64,000 nt of DNA from Lactobacillus johnsonii ATCC 33200 (GCF_000159355.1 NZ_GG670121.1:57958-121957); one strand, 5' to 3'. Positions 19,116 to 28,491 are shown, numbered from the stretch's first letter. The notes: generated by a model from the sequence alone, not told the origin. Made by a program: numbers and translations.

Positions 19116-19824
19116 AGTCGCTATCGGGGCCAAATGCCTTTCCAGTCTTATTATGCCAGTCCATTTCAGCTTGCGTACGTCTCAAATATTTTGGCACCAT
19201 CTTGTCAGGATCTACTGCTTCTTTATCAAGAGCTAACTTTCCAATTTCACCCGCATGAATTTGGTTGTCTCCAGCATCTTGAGTGAAATTGTCTGAACCT
19301 AGTAAGTCCTTAATTTCATCTTGGTATTTTTCAATTGGGCTACCAACAAAGATAACTTGTTCAGATAAGCCAAGGTCTTTCACCTTATTCATCAAGTCAT
19401 CTAAATAGTAGTGACCGTCAGGAACTAGATTCTCTAACTTGCCGTCAGCTTTACGATAAACACCAGCAAAGAAGTTCTTGTTACGAGCATCTAATTCACT
19501 CACGATTAAGCCATCGCTTGCGCCATTAGCTAATGCAGCTAAAGTTGATACCCCAACTAAGTCTTTATTTAAAATAGAAGTAAACATCTTTGCAGTAGTA
19601 ATTCCAATTCTTAAACCAGTATAAGAACCAGGACCTTCTGCAACTGCAAAACGATCAATATCTTTTAAAGTAAGATCATTTTCCTTCAACAATTCATTAA
19701 TTAAAGGATCTAAATGTTCACTATGATTTCGATGATCTTCTTCGTTCTTTTCCCAAATTTTATCTCCATCATTCAAAGCCACGCTCAAATGATTGGTTGC
19801 AGTAGTAATACTTAATATTTTCAT
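19099..19824 (-). CDS. tsaB: tRNA threonylcarbamoyladenosine biosynthesis protein TsaB
   Basis: 241 residues, a TsaD paralogue that lacks the metal site and acts as the scaffold binding TsaD and TsaE. Conserved segments are MKILSITTATNHLSVAL, RNHSEHLDPLINELL (where TsaD has its HxxxH region) and AVAEGPGSYTGLRIGI. It is the first gene of the operon; the 3' end overlaps rimI by 17 bases when the preferred rimI start is used. Confidence 0.95.
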   Translation of the reverse strand: MKILSITTATNHLSVALNDGDKIWEKNEEDHRNHSEHLDPLINELLKENDLTLKDIDRFAVAEGPGSYTGLRIGITTAKMFTSILNKDLVGVSTLAALANGASDGLIVSELDARNKNFFAGVYRKADGKLENLVPDGHYYLDDLMNKVKDLGLSEQVIFVGSPIEKYQDEIKDLLGSDNFTQDAGDNQIHAGEIGKLALDKEAVDPDKMVPKYLRRTQAEMDWHNKTGKAFGPDSDYVEEV

Positions 19825-19853
19825 TTAAATTCTATCCTTGATTATTATCGAAA

Positions 19854-20375
19854 TTACCTTCTTATTTTAACACGTTGAAGAGCATTTAAAATCACGTAAA
19901 GAACGACAATTTGAATCCAAGGAGTGATCAACTCTTTTAGAATTCTTTGTAGAAATGCTGCTCTTAAATCTAAGCCACGTAATAGATGAATCCAGTAAGT
20001 ATTCATTAAAACATTAACCACTAAGGTAACTAATAAGGTTGAAGCAATAATACGCCACCACTTAATTGGTTTTTGATATAAGAAAAGAGCATAAATTACC
20101 ACAGCAACAATTGCTGACAGCGTAAAGCCTGGGAAGAAACCTCCATCAACTCCAAAAATCGCTGACCGCAACAAGTCACTAACTAATGCCCCAATTCCGC
20201 CCCACAAGGGACCAAAATAATAAGCAAGCAATGCACTTCCAATAAATCCTAAACCTACCTTTAAGGTTAATGAACCAAAAGATATCTTCCCAAGCACAAC
20301 ATCCATTGCTACAAAGAGTGCTAGGGTAACTAACCCCTGCAAATCTAATTTCTTTATTCCTGTCTTCATTGACAT
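19854..20375 (-). CDS. folT: ECF transporter S component for folate
   Basis: 173 residues, six hydrophobic segments. The pattern KVGLGFIGSALLAYYFGPLW then GALVSDLLRSAIFG and GGFFPGFTLSAI is typical of the FolT branch of ECF substrate-binding subunits, which capture folate and dock on the shared EcfAA'T module encoded elsewhere. The ATG or the ATG two codons later may be used; both sit behind AAAGGTAGGG. Only 48 bases separate it from the next gene upstream, too few for a THF riboswitch. Its 3' neighbour is tsaB, 30 bases away. Confidence 0.88.
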   Translation of the reverse strand: MSMKTGIKKLDLQGLVTLALFVAMDVVLGKISFGSLTLKVGLGFIGSALLAYYFGPLWGGIGALVSDLLRSAIFGVDGGFFPGFTLSAIVAVVIYALFLYQKPIKWWRIIASTLLVTLVVNVLMNTYWIHLLRGLDLRAAFLQRILKELITPWIQIVVLYVILNALQRVKIRR

Positions 20376-20423
20376 CCCTACCTTTCAAAAAAAGCACGAC
20401 TGTACTAACAACAAATCATGCCT

Positions 20424-21158
20424 TTAATTTTCTTTCCAATTAATTTCAGCCAAGGCAGACGCCTCACCCTGATTAGAAATCAAATGATACGAAGTCAATG
20501 TATCTTGGTCAAGCTCTACTTCTGCTAGTGCTTGGTTTCCATATTGAACTTCTTTTTTAAATGAAATATCGATACTTTTGACAGTATGAGAATTCAAGAA
20601 TTCTCTTGGCAAGGTATCAATCATCCAATCGAAATAAATACTATTAGTTAAATGATGGTTTGTATCTAAATCATAATATCTAACAGTATATTTCTTACTT
20701 GAGCGATATTCTTTTAAGGGACGTAATCTCTTAAAGCGCGGCATATGTTTCAAGTATGGATTTCCAAATTTCTGCATCATTTGATCATCTGCTTCAGTAA
20801 TTTTGCGATTTTTTAAATCTAAAATTACCCATTGGCTTTTGACATCCACTATCTTTTCGTTAGTAGAATCAATTATACCAAAATCTCTGTATTCAAAAAA
20901 GCGATTATATCCACTACCGTTGGTAGTAACAGTAATTTTTTCACCAGCTTCAGGCAAGCGGTCAATATCAAGATGATACTCAACTACAACCCAGCCTAGA
21001 TTTTGCTTTAGTAAATCATGAATCCCAGCACCACCTGAAGTTAATTGATCATTTGAAACCTGCATAAAATGCTCAATTAAATGAGAAAGTTGAATTTTTC
21101 CTGTTTCATCACAATCACCATAGCTAACTTGGTGCTCTTCTTTAAAAATCTTTTCCAT
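20424..21158 (-). CDS. Acyl-ACP thioesterase
   Basis: 244 residues, two hot-dog domains as in bacterial FatA/FatB-like enzymes. It hydrolyses acyl-ACP to release fatty acids. The first domain has YGDCDETGKIQLSHLIEHFM. The second has YDLDTNHHLTNSIYFDWM, in which the Asn-x-His pair belongs to the catalytic set of the family. It lies 15 bases downstream of rsmI and ends the rsmI-side operon before folT. Confidence 0.9.
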   Translation of the reverse strand: MEKIFKEEHQVSYGDCDETGKIQLSHLIEHFMQVSNDQLTSGGAGIHDLLKQNLGWVVVEYHLDIDRLPEAGEKITVTTNGSGYNRFFEYRDFGIIDSTNEKIVDVKSQWVILDLKNRKITEADDQMMQKFGNPYLKHMPRFKRLRPLKEYRSSKKYTVRYYDLDTNHHLTNSIYFDWMIDTLPREFLNSHTVKSIDISFKKEVQYGNQALAEVELDQDTLTSYHLISNQGEASALAEINWKEN

Positions 21159-21172
21159 CTTAATCCTCGTGC

Positions 21173-22033
21173 TTAATTTTGATGGTATTTGTCATAAAGT
21201 TCATTCTTTGAAACCTTATTTGCCTTAGCAACTGACTTAATCGCATCTTTTTTACTTTCACCAGCTGCTACTTGGTCGGCTACTTGCTTGATTAACTCAT
21301 CCCAAGAAAGTTGCTTTTCTTCCTCTTCATTAGGAGAAACTAAAACCACAAATTCACCTCGTGGATCGTTCTCAGTGAAGTATTCATTAATTTCACTGAT
21401 TGATCCTCTGATATATTCTTCATGAATCTTGGTTAATTCACGAGCCAAGGCAACTTTTCGATCTGGCTTAATTACTTCAGCTAAAGTCTTCAAGGTTTTC
21501 TTCAAGCGATGCGGTGCTTCATAAAAGATTGAAGTAGCACGCGAAGTGTTCATCATTTCAAAGTACTTCTTCTGCTCACTGCTCTTACGCGGCAAAAAAC
21601 CATAATAAGTAAAGGGTTGTGCATCAAACCCCGAAGCAATTAAGGCAGTCGCAAAAGCTGAAGGACCAGGAAGAGAGACAACTGGAATATCATTTTTGAT
21701 ACATTCTTGCACCAAGACATAACCAGGATCTGAGATTACTGGCATCCCAGCATCAGAAATCTCAGCAATTGTCTTTCCTTCCTTAAGCAGCTTAATCAAT
21801 TCTGGAGCACGTTCTTTAGAATTATACTTATGAAAAGAAATCATCTTATTATGAACGCCAATCTTTTCAAGCAAGATCCCACTAGTTCTGGTATCTTCAG
21901 CTGCAATGTAATCAGCTTCAGTTAGAATTCTTTTAGCTCTTAAAGTAATATCTTCTAAATTTCCAATTGGAGTAGGGACAAGATACAGACGCCCCTTATC
22001 TTTTTCATTAAAACTACTCTGCACTTGCATCAT
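21173..22033 (-). CDS. rsmI: 16S rRNA 2'-O-ribose C1402 methyltransferase
   Basis: 286 residues of the tetrapyrrole-methylase fold. YLVPTPIGNLEDITLRA and AEDTRTSGILL at the N-terminus, and EISDAGMPVISDPGY and VSLPGPSAFATALIASG in the SAM pocket, are diagnostic of RsmI. It methylates C1402 of 16S rRNA. It follows yabA by two bases, as in Bacillus. The first two codons are both ATG; either may start. Confidence 0.96.
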   Translation of the reverse strand: MMQVQSSFNEKDKGRLYLVPTPIGNLEDITLRAKRILTEADYIAAEDTRTSGILLEKIGVHNKMISFHKYNSKERAPELIKLLKEGKTIAEISDAGMPVISDPGYVLVQECIKNDIPVVSLPGPSAFATALIASGFDAQPFTYYGFLPRKSSEQKKYFEMMNTSRATSIFYEAPHRLKKTLKTLAEVIKPDRKVALARELTKIHEEYIRGSISEINEYFTENDPRGEFVVLVSPNEEEEKQLSWDELIKQVADQVAAGESKKDAIKSVAKANKVSKNELYDKYHQN

Positions 22034-22035
22034 TT

Positions 22036-22380
22036 TTATCCCCTACTCTTTTGTCCGTGATTTACAAAATTATCTAAAATATCTAAGCAAAACATGCAAT
22101 CTTCACCTGATTCACGGTGAGAACCATAGTACATATTGCAGATATGGTAACCAGAATCGTAAATATTTCTCAGTGACTTCAAACCAGCTTGTGACTTATT
22201 TTCAGCTGGTTCTTTATTTGCATCTAGCTTACTAATCTTTTCTCTTAATAGTTGGTTTTCAACTTTTAATTCTGTATTTTCTTTCAATACTTCAAGCATG
22301 TCATTTTCCAGACCGGCAACAGTTTTTGTCATTGCCTGAAGATTGTGCTGTAATTGTGACAATTGTGAAAATGGATCCAC
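22036..22380 (-). CDS. yabA: DNA replication initiation control protein YabA
   Basis: 114 residues. An N-terminal leucine-zipper coiled coil (residues 1-50, DPFSQLSQLQHNLQAM onward) gives the tetramer, and the C-terminus carries the zinc motif HICNMYYGSHRESGEDCMFC (His-Cys plus CxxC) that binds DnaA and DnaN. YabA limits re-initiation. It lies between holB and rsmI, the conserved Firmicute order. Confidence 0.94.
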   Translation of the reverse strand: MDPFSQLSQLQHNLQAMTKTVAGLENDMLEVLKENTELKVENQLLREKISKLDANKEPAENKSQAGLKSLRNIYDSGYHICNMYYGSHRESGEDCMFCLDILDNFVNHGQKSRG

Positions 22381-22390
22381 TCAAAAACAC

Positions 22391-23248
22391 CTACCGTTCA
22401 AAACTCAATACTAAATAATCTAATGTATTGTGGAAACTAACATTACTAGCTCGCATCTTATCGCAAGTCATTAATAACTCTAATAAAGATGCACTTTCCC
22501 TTAACTTTTGACCAGTTTCTAAGCTCTTCATAGCCAAAGTTTTAAGCTGATAAAAAACAAACTTTTGACTCGCTGGCTTAGCAGCAAGACTGCTAATCTG
22601 ATTCACACGCACCAAAGCTAAATCATTACGTTCTAACAGCTCTTGAAACAAGTATTTACTCTCTTCTTCAAGCTTACTTGTATCGCCTAGATCATCAATT
22701 TCTTCATCTGTTAAGCCATATTCAAGTAATTGTGCTCTTTTACTATCAATCTTTTCATCAGAGAAATTAAGAATCTGGGTTCTAGATTTAACCGTTGGTA
22801 AAATTTGATTTTCATTATTTGTGATCAGAATGGTAACGACCGGCGCTACTGGTTCTTCTAATAAATTAAGCAAGGCGTTGCTTGCAGCTAAAGTTAATTT
22901 TTCCGCATTTTCAATTATAAAAAAGCGGCGATTCCCTTCAACAGGGCTCTTAGCAAGTTCTTCTTTTAAAGGACGAATCTGATCAATCGAGAGAGTCTGC
23001 TTACCTTCTAGTTTTACTAAGAAGACATCTGGATGATTTCCATCTAAGATTCTCTGGCAATTGTTACAAGTGCCATCCGGTTTGTCTTCTCCTACACAAT
23101 TAAAGAGACAAGCTAGCCAGTAAGCTGTATTAATTCCCTTCTTTTGCATGAGATCAACAAACAAGTAACTATGGGCAACTTTTTTATTTAAATATGCATC
23201 CCTTAAAAGATTAGCCTGCTTTTGGCCGATATTTTTTAAATCAATCAT
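22391..23248 (-). CDS. holB: DNA polymerase III subunit delta prime
   Basis: 285 residues of the clamp-loader AAA+ family. It retains a zinc module (CLFNCVGEDKPDGTCNNC) and the SNALLNLLEEP segment, while the Walker A is degenerate, as expected for delta prime. It is shorter than Bacillus HolB (about 329), as in other lactobacilli. Its ATG shares one base with the darA stop codon, so translation is coupled. Confidence 0.93.
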   Translation of the reverse strand: MIDLKNIGQKQANLLRDAYLNKKVAHSYLFVDLMQKKGINTAYWLACLFNCVGEDKPDGTCNNCQRILDGNHPDVFLVKLEGKQTLSIDQIRPLKEELAKSPVEGNRRFFIIENAEKLTLAASNALLNLLEEPVAPVVTILITNNENQILPTVKSRTQILNFSDEKIDSKRAQLLEYGLTDEEIDDLGDTSKLEEESKYLFQELLERNDLALVRVNQISSLAAKPASQKFVFYQLKTLAMKSLETGQKLRESASLLELLMTCDKMRASNVSFHNTLDYLVLSFER

Positions 23249-23574
23249 TAAAAGTGTTTAAATTCCTCAACTGGTAATACAAAGACAGTCGCTCCGCCAA
23301 CAGTAACTTGAACTGGTTTTCCAAGCATGGAAGTGCCTGCAGCATCCATGTTCATATTCGAGACATATTGTTCTCTAGTATGGGAGCTCTTTTTAATGAT
23401 TTCTAATACTTCATTTACGCGGTCATCTTCAATACCCACGATAAAAGTTGTATTTCCTGCTCTCAAAAAGCCACCGCTGGTAGCTAATTTAGTTGCACGT
23501 ACATCATTTTGAATAAATTCTTTTGCTAAGGTATCTGCATCTTTATCCTGTACAATTGCTAAAACAAGTTTCAT
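23248..23574 (-). CDS. darA: Cyclic-di-AMP-binding PII-like protein DarA/PstA
   Basis: 108 residues from the ATG at 23574 (MKLVLAIVQDKDAD). The start three codons upstream lacks a proper site; AAGGA lies ten bases before the ATG. The PII-like fold is shown by KLATSGGFLRAGNTTFIVG, the nucleotide-binding loop region, and GGATVFVLPVEEF at the end. Homologues bind c-di-AMP; the downstream target is not settled. Its position between tmk and holB matches yaaQ in Bacillus. Confidence 0.93.
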   Translation of the reverse strand: MKLVLAIVQDKDADTLAKEFIQNDVRATKLATSGGFLRAGNTTFIVGIEDDRVNEVLEIIKKSSHTREQYVSNMNMDAAGTSMLGKPVQVTVGGATVFVLPVEEFKHF

Positions 23575-23587
23575 TCTTACCAAATCC

Positions 23588-24229
23588 TTACATAAAAATA
23601 TCAGGTAATTGTTTTCTTATTATTTTAACACTATTAGCTGCAACATCCTTGATCGGCAAATTAGCATCTACTTTTTTAATTCGATCAGGATAGCGTTCAA
23701 GTAATTCACGATAACCAGCATAGACCTTATTATGGAAGTCAATTTTTTCTTGTTCAAGTCGATCTTCTTGACCAGCGCGCTCTTTTTCAATTCTAGCTAA
23801 ACCAACAGCTGGATCTAGGTCTAAGAAGATGGTTAAATCAGGCTCAAGTCCGCCAGTTCCGAAATCATTAATTTGCTTTACTTCTTCAATGCCTAAATTT
23901 CTACCTACACCTTGGTAAGCGAGTGAACTATCAATGAACCTATCTGATAAGACTACTTTACCCGCTGCTAAGGCTGGACGAATCACTTCACTTACGTGTT
24001 GACTTCTTTGGGCTGCATAAAGCAAAGCCTCAGTTCGATCGTCCATTTCTTTATTTTCTGGGTCTAAAATAATTGTTCTGATATTTTCTGAAATTTTAGA
24101 TCCACCTGGCTCACGCGTGATAAGAGTCCGTTCTTGTAAACTTTGCGGTAATTGCTTAATTATTTCGTTAATAACTGTAGTTTTTCCTGCCCCATCTGGG
24201 CCTTCAAATGTAATTAAATATCCTCTCAT
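23588..24229 (-). CDS. tmk: Thymidylate kinase
   Basis: 213 residues from ATG at 24229; a GTG four codons upstream is in frame, but the GGGGG-type site spaces correctly only for the ATG. P-loop GPDGAGKTT, the DR-x motif [17 protein letters not shown] and the LID arginines ([12 protein letters not shown]) are present. It phosphorylates dTMP to dTDP. A terminator separates it from yaaL upstream, so tmk-darA-holB-yabA-rsmI-thioesterase forms its own transcript. Confidence 0.96.
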   Translation of the reverse strand: MRGYLITFEGPDGAGKTTVINEIIKQLPQSLQERTLITREPGGSKISENIRTIILDPENKEMDDRTEALLYAAQRSQHVSEVIRPALAAGKVVLSDRFIDSSLAYQGVGRNLGIEEVKQINDFGTGGLEPDLTIFLDLDPAVGLARIEKERAGQEDRLEQEKIDFHNKVYAGYRELLERYPDRIKKVDANLPIKDVAANSVKIIRKQLPDIFM

Positions 24230-24307
24230 GTCTACCCCCACTTGGCATTGTACTGTAAAAGAAAAAAGAAAGACAGACTTGTTTTTTCAAGATTATTTAT
24301 TTTTCCA

Positions 24308-24332
24308 CAAAAAAAGTCCACCACAGTGGACT
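24308..24332 (-). terminator. Terminator between yaaL and tmk
   Basis: AGTCCAC / GTGGACT, with seven T following on the minus strand. It closes the dnaX-ybaB-recR-yaaL transcript. Confidence 0.85.
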
Positions 24333-24335
24333 ACA

Positions 24336-24572
24336 TTATCTAGTAATAACGCTTGATGAGCTACTAGATTTAGTGTTTCTTCTTCTAGCTTCTTTATACA
24401 AAAAAATAAATTTTGCATGGAGAATTTTATTTAAAACTCGATTATCAAATGAATAATCAATTGTCGTTTGATCGAAAACTTTTTGTTCAGCAAGTTGTCT
24501 TTGCAGTTGAGCAACAATTCTTAGTAATCGTTCGTCGCCTGCTTTTTTAACTTTGTTCCTTTTTCCAATCAT
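24336..24572 (-). CDS. yaaL: YaaL family protein (DUF2508)
   Basis: 78 residues, basic and helical ([41 protein letters not shown]). It overlaps the recR stop by four bases (ATGA). Function unknown. Its conserved place after recR in Firmicutes suggests a role in recombination or replication, but that is by context only. Confidence 0.85.
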   Translation of the reverse strand: MIGKRNKVKKAGDERLLRIVAQLQRQLAEQKVFDQTTIDYSFDNRVLNKILHAKFIFLYKEARRRNTKSSSSSSVITR

Positions 24573-25168
24573 AGATCTGTTCTCCCTTGAACAGCGCGCT
24601 TCAAAGTAATTGAGTTAGCGTATTCAATGTCGCTACCTACGGCTAAACCAGCAGCAAGACGCGTTACCTTTAAGCCAGCTGGCTTAATCAGCTTAGCTAG
24701 ATACATAGCAGTTGCTTCACCTTCTGGGCTGGAGTTTAGAGCAAGAATGACTTCTTTAATTTCATCTTGTTTCTGAAGTCTGGTGATTAAACTTTTAATG
24801 TTAATTTCTTCTGGTCCTACTCCATCCATTGGGGACAAGACACCATGTAAGACATGGTACAAACCATTATATTCGCCCATTTCTTCAAAAGCCATGACAT
24901 CTTTTGGTTGCTCAACCACCATTATCGTTGAACGGTCACGGTTTTGATCGCGGCAAATTTCACATGGATCACTTTCAGTAATATTTCCACAAATAGAACA
25001 AGAATGAAGATTTTCTTTTACCTGAATTAATGACTTAGAAAAGTCTTCCACATCCTGTTCTGGCATGTCCATTGTGTAAAAGGCTAAACGTGTTGCTGTT
25101 TTTTCACCAATACCAGGCAGCTTCATATAATTATCAATTAAACGGGCAATTGGTAATGGATATTGCAT
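24569..25168 (-). CDS. recR: Recombination protein RecR
   Basis: 199 residues: helix-hairpin-helix ([16 protein letters not shown]), the C4 zinc finger ([16 protein letters not shown]) and a Toprim domain ([19 protein letters not shown]). It acts with RecF/RecO to load RecA at gaps. It starts one base after the ybaB stop. Confidence 0.97.
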   Translation of the reverse strand: MQYPLPIARLIDNYMKLPGIGEKTATRLAFYTMDMPEQDVEDFSKSLIQVKENLHSCSICGNITESDPCEICRDQNRDRSTIMVVEQPKDVMAFEEMGEYNGLYHVLHGVLSPMDGVGPEEINIKSLITRLQKQDEIKEVILALNSSPEGEATAMYLAKLIKPAGLKVTRLAAGLAVGSDIEYANSITLKRAVQGRTDL

Positions 25169-25169
25169 C

Positions 25170-25499
25170 TTACATCAAACCTTTAGTGTATTTGCCCATT
25201 GATGCTTGAGTAGCATCATCTACTGCCTTGATTCCCTTGTTTACAGCATCGATAACAAGATCTTGAAGCATATCTGGATCATCTGGATCGATTGCTTCTT
25301 TATTAATCTTCAAGTCTTTTAGCTTGCGGTCGCCGCTAAAAGTAGCAACTACCATGTCATCAGCAGACCTACCAACAAATTCTTGAGTAGCTAAGTTTGC
25401 TTGTTCAGCTTCCATTTGTTGTTGCATCTTCTTAGCTTGCTTAATTAAACCTTGCATGTTACCCATGCCCATACCACCAAAATTAGGTCTCTTACCCAT
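25170..25499 (-). CDS. ybaB: YbaB/EbfC nucleoid-associated protein
   Basis: 109 residues, YbaB fold, with a glycine/methionine-rich N-terminus ([18 protein letters not shown]) and the helical [17 protein letters not shown]. It binds DNA as a dimer. It sits 12 bases after dnaX and directly before recR, the usual cluster. Confidence 0.95.
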   Translation of the reverse strand: MGKRPNFGGMGMGNMQGLIKQAKKMQQQMEAEQANLATQEFVGRSADDMVVATFSGDRKLKDLKINKEAIDPDDPDMLQDLVIDAVNKGIKAVDDATQASMGKYTKGLM

Positions 25500-25511
25500 A
25501 GTTTTCTCTCC

Positions 25512-27320
25512 TTAATCTTTAACTTGTGCTAGATCTCCAAACAATTCTTTAGCCTTATCAATGACTTCTTTTTTTGCTTGAGGATCTATCTGATTACCAT
25601 TTGCTTCTTGTTCAGATTTTTCTAGTCTTTGAAATTTTTTAGCAAGTAACTCTTCTTTATGACTTGCCACAAAATCATGCCGTACTTTCAACCATGAAGA
25701 ATCTGCAACTAAAACAATACTATAATTATGCTTTGTTAGCTTCGCAATTTCAGCTTCAAGTTGAGAAATTAGATCTCCGTCTTGATTTGCTCGCTCAAAC
25801 CATAATTCATACTTACATTTTAAAACAATTTGCTCGTGACTTGCAGCTACAGGATCTAAAACTTCCATTACAGCTCTTTGAGATACCTTTAGCGTAGACA
25901 GTAAGTCTGGCCAAATATCTTTTACTGTATTTAAGTCTTCCTTAGTGGCATTTTCAAGCACATGATATACCTGCCGGCGGTTATTTTCTTGAGCCGCTTG
26001 GTTATTAGAACTGGCCTTTCTTCTTTTCGGCTTTTGTTCTGGCTTATTTTCTTTATCGACAACGCGCCTAATTTGTGACCTAGTTTCAGTTTTAATTGTG
26101 CCTGAAAAGTCTGAAGTAGTACTTCTAGCAGGTGCTGGTCTGTTTTTCAATTCCGCAATTTGCTTACTTAAAGTGTCAATTTGATTTTTTAGAGTTTGAA
26201 CAACATCTGACGAAATTGCTTCAGCTTGTTGAGGTGCATTATCAACTTTTACTGGAGCTTGAGTCACTTGAACTACAAATACATCAAGCGGAATTTGTTG
26301 CTGGTTAGTGTAGCGCAAGTCATTTAAGGCGTTATTAGCTGCTTGCACAAGAGAGTAGAATTTTTCTTCTGGAATTTTAGTTAATTCAGAAACATAATCC
26401 TCAGTTAAAAAAGTTTCTTCCTTATTACTCCTAATGGCCAGCATCCCTTTAACAGTTAAACTAATCAACTCATCTAAAATATTCTTAGTTGATGCTCCAT
26501 CCTGCAAAAGTGCATGAACTATTTCAAGAGCTGCTGAAGTTTCGCCATTAAGTAAATTTAATAATACTTGTTCAATTTTTTCTTGAGCCGCATAACCAGT
26601 TATTCTTAAAGCATCTTCATATTTAACTTTATCTTGATCATAAGATAAAATCTGATCCAAGATACTTAAACTGTCACGCATTCCACCATCAGCTACTTGA
26701 GCAATTACTTCAAGGGCCTTTTCTTCAAAGTCAATTTTTTCTTGGCCAAGAATATAGGTCATGCGAGCGATTAAATCATGTTGATCAATCCGCTTGAAAT
26801 TGTAGCGCTGGGTTCTAGAAATAATAGTTGCTGGAACCTTTTGAAGCTCTGTTGTAGCTAAGATAAAGACCACATGCTCCGGCGGCTCTTCTAATGTCTT
26901 AAGTAAGGCATTGAAGGCCCCCATCGAAAGCATATGAACCTCATCGATGATGTAGACTTTATATTTACCCTGTGTTGGGGCGTATTTTACTTTATCTCTG
27001 ATATCTCGAATTTCATCGACACCATTGTTAGATGCAGCATCGATTTCGATGATATCGTTCATTGTTCCTTGATCTGCTGCAAGACAGTTTTCGCATTCAT
27101 TACATGGTTCTCCGTCTTGCAGATTAGTACAATTTAAGGCCTTGGCAAAAATTTTAGCACATGATGTTTTACCAGTACCACGTGGTCCTGCGAATAGAAA
27201 AGCATGTGATATCTTGCCACGCTTGATTGCATTTTTTAATGTATCAGTAATCGCTGTTTGTCCTACGACTCCATCAAAAGTTCGCGGACGCCATTTACGA
27301 TATAGCGCTTGATAAGCCAT
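25512..27320 (-). CDS. dnaX: DNA polymerase III subunits gamma/tau
   Basis: 602 residues. The AAA+ core holds Walker A (FAGPRGTGKTSCAK), a C4 zinc module (CTNLQDGEPCNECENC), Walker B (VYIIDEVHMLSMGAFN), and sensor 1 (ATTELQKVPATIISR). Domain III follows to about residue 370, then a basic low-complexity linker and a tau-like C-terminal part. It loads the beta clamp and couples to the polymerase. No obvious programmed frameshift signal was needed for the frame; one product is expected from the sequence. Confidence 0.97.
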   Translation of the reverse strand: MAYQALYRKWRPRTFDGVVGQTAITDTLKNAIKRGKISHAFLFAGPRGTGKTSCAKIFAKALNCTNLQDGEPCNECENCLAADQGTMNDIIEIDAASNNGVDEIRDIRDKVKYAPTQGKYKVYIIDEVHMLSMGAFNALLKTLEEPPEHVVFILATTELQKVPATIISRTQRYNFKRIDQHDLIARMTYILGQEKIDFEEKALEVIAQVADGGMRDSLSILDQILSYDQDKVKYEDALRITGYAAQEKIEQVLLNLLNGETSAALEIVHALLQDGASTKNILDELISLTVKGMLAIRSNKEETFLTEDYVSELTKIPEEKFYSLVQAANNALNDLRYTNQQQIPLDVFVVQVTQAPVKVDNAPQQAEAISSDVVQTLKNQIDTLSKQIAELKNRPAPARSTTSDFSGTIKTETRSQIRRVVDKENKPEQKPKRRKASSNNQAAQENNRRQVYHVLENATKEDLNTVKDIWPDLLSTLKVSQRAVMEVLDPVAASHEQIVLKCKYELWFERANQDGDLISQLEAEIAKLTKHNYSIVLVADSSWLKVRHDFVASHKEELLAKKFQRLEKSEQEANGNQIDPQAKKEVIDKAKELFGDLAQVKD

Positions 27321-27336
27321 TTTGCACTTCCTTTAT

Positions 27337-27368
27337 CAAAAAAACTCCTAGCTCAAACGAGCTAAGAG
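27337..27368 (-). terminator. Terminator between SRP RNA and dnaX
   Basis: CTCTTAGCTC / GAGCTAGGAG with a four-base loop, followed on the minus strand by seven T. It ends the SRP RNA; some read-through into dnaX is likely since dnaX begins 17 bases on. Confidence 0.8.
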
Positions 27369-27388
27369 CTGTTTAAATTCTCAAAAAA

Positions 27389-27473
27389 AGGCACATGCCC
27401 AAGCAACCTTAGTGCTGCTACCTTCCGGTCCTGACACAATTTGGAGGTCGGACATTGCCCACAAACTATAATA
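27389..27473 (-). ncRNA. ffs: Small signal recognition particle RNA
   Basis: The minus strand contains the SRP Alu-less helix 8 core: GACCGGAAGGTAGCAGCAC with the GGAAG tetraloop and the asymmetric internal loop that bind Ffh, flanked by complementary arms (GGGCAATGTC... GGCATGTGCC). About 85 nt, the short bacterial form. A TATTAT lies seven bases before the predicted 5' end. It is located between tadA and dnaX, as the scr gene is in Bacillus. Confidence 0.9.
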
Positions 27474-27496
27474 CAGTATTTTGATTTATTTTTCCA

Positions 27497-27979
27497 CTAT
27501 TTATCTTGCTTTTGTTTACGTCTAATTTCACGGAAAAAATCCTTTAACATTTGGGCTGCTTGATCCCTAAATAAACCGCCATAAATTTTAGGATGATGAT
27601 TAAATTTTTCTACCTTAAATAAGTCAATGACACTGCCTGCTGCTCCAGCTTTTGGATCAAAAGCACCATAATAAACTTCAACTAATCTTGAATTAATGAT
27701 AGCACCGCTGCACATGGGACAGGGTTCAAGTGTAATAAACAAACTACAGTCGACTAGGCGCCAGGAATTTAACTTTTTACAAGCTTGTCTAATCGCAATC
27801 ATTTCGGCATGTTGCGTCGCATCTTCATCAAGCTCGCGTCTATTATATCCTTCACCAATCACATTGCCATCTTTATCTACAACAACTGCACCAATTGGTA
27901 CTTCACCTTGTTCTTCAGCCTTTTTTGCCTGTTCAAAGGCTAGGTGCATATATTTTTCTTTTTGCTCTTTAGTTAACAT
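27497..27979 (-). CDS. tadA: tRNA-specific adenosine deaminase
   Basis: 160 residues of the cytidine-deaminase fold. Zinc site and proton shuttle: HAEMIAIRQA and PCPMCSGAIINS. It converts A34 of tRNA-Arg(ACG) to inosine. The ATG follows GAGGAAGATAT. Confidence 0.95.
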   Translation of the reverse strand: MLTKEQKEKYMHLAFEQAKKAEEQGEVPIGAVVVDKDGNVIGEGYNRRELDEDATQHAEMIAIRQACKKLNSWRLVDCSLFITLEPCPMCSGAIINSRLVEVYYGAFDPKAGAAGSVIDLFKVEKFNHHPKIYGGLFRDQAAQMLKDFFREIRRKQKQDK

Positions 27980-28017
27980 ATATCTTCCTCTTTAATTTCT
28001 GCTTATATTCTAACAAA

Positions 28018-28044
28018 AAGAAAAAAGCTAGCGACCTGCTAGCT
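28018..28044 (-). terminator. Terminator after the YxeA-like gene
   Basis: AGCTAGC / GCTAGCT perfect stem with a five-base loop, followed by TTTTTTC on the minus strand. Confidence 0.75.
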
Positions 28045-28052
28045 AAAAATTT

Positions 28053-28379
28053 TTATTGTTGGTTATAAAACTGATTTTTTTTAATGTATGAAATTGATTT
28101 TACATATTGGCCCTTATGATGGATCTTAATATATTTCTGATTTGGATCATAGCCACCCACTTGTTTTATTTTATAAGCCCTAGTTTTACCATCCTTTAGG
28201 TTAATGATCGTTACTTGTTTGTAATTCTGAGTGTTTATTGGAACCTTAGCATAACTAACTGTTTCACTAACCAATGGATTTAAACGATCGGTAGCAGATG
28301 TATGAACAGTCAAAACGCCAATAATTGCTATTACCAGTACAGTCAGAAGTGAAATAACTCCTATTTTAAATTTCTTCAT
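28053..28379 (-). CDS. YxeA family secreted/anchored protein (DUF1093)
   Basis: 108 residues: an N-terminal signal anchor (FKIGVISLLTVLVIAIIGVL) and a small OB-like domain with YKIKQVGGYDPNQKYIKI and KGQYVKSISYI, the YxeA signature. In streptococci and bacilli such genes often sit with bacteriocin-immunity or two-component genes. Here the gene follows an Rgg regulator by 112 bases in the same direction, with its own GGAGGG site. Function unknown. Confidence 0.8.
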   Translation of the reverse strand: MKKFKIGVISLLTVLVIAIIGVLTVHTSATDRLNPLVSETVSYAKVPINTQNYKQVTIINLKDGKTRAYKIKQVGGYDPNQKYIKIHHKGQYVKSISYIKKNQFYNQQ

Positions 28380-28491
28380 ATTTACCCTCCTTACACTAAA
28401 CTTATCGATTAATTATTTTAGATTGATTATGTGTTACTAAGAAAGTATCGTCATCAACAATTAAATTTCGATATTTCGAATTATTTTTATA

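Noticed and set aside
20376-20423. Possible THF or other riboswitch before folT
   Set aside because: Only 48 bases separate folT from the upstream gene, too short for such an element, and no core motif was found.
28380-28491. Short hydrophobic peptide gene for the Rgg-type regulator
   Set aside because: No ATG/GTG-started small hydrophobic frame with a ribosome site in this gap or in 29347-29521.
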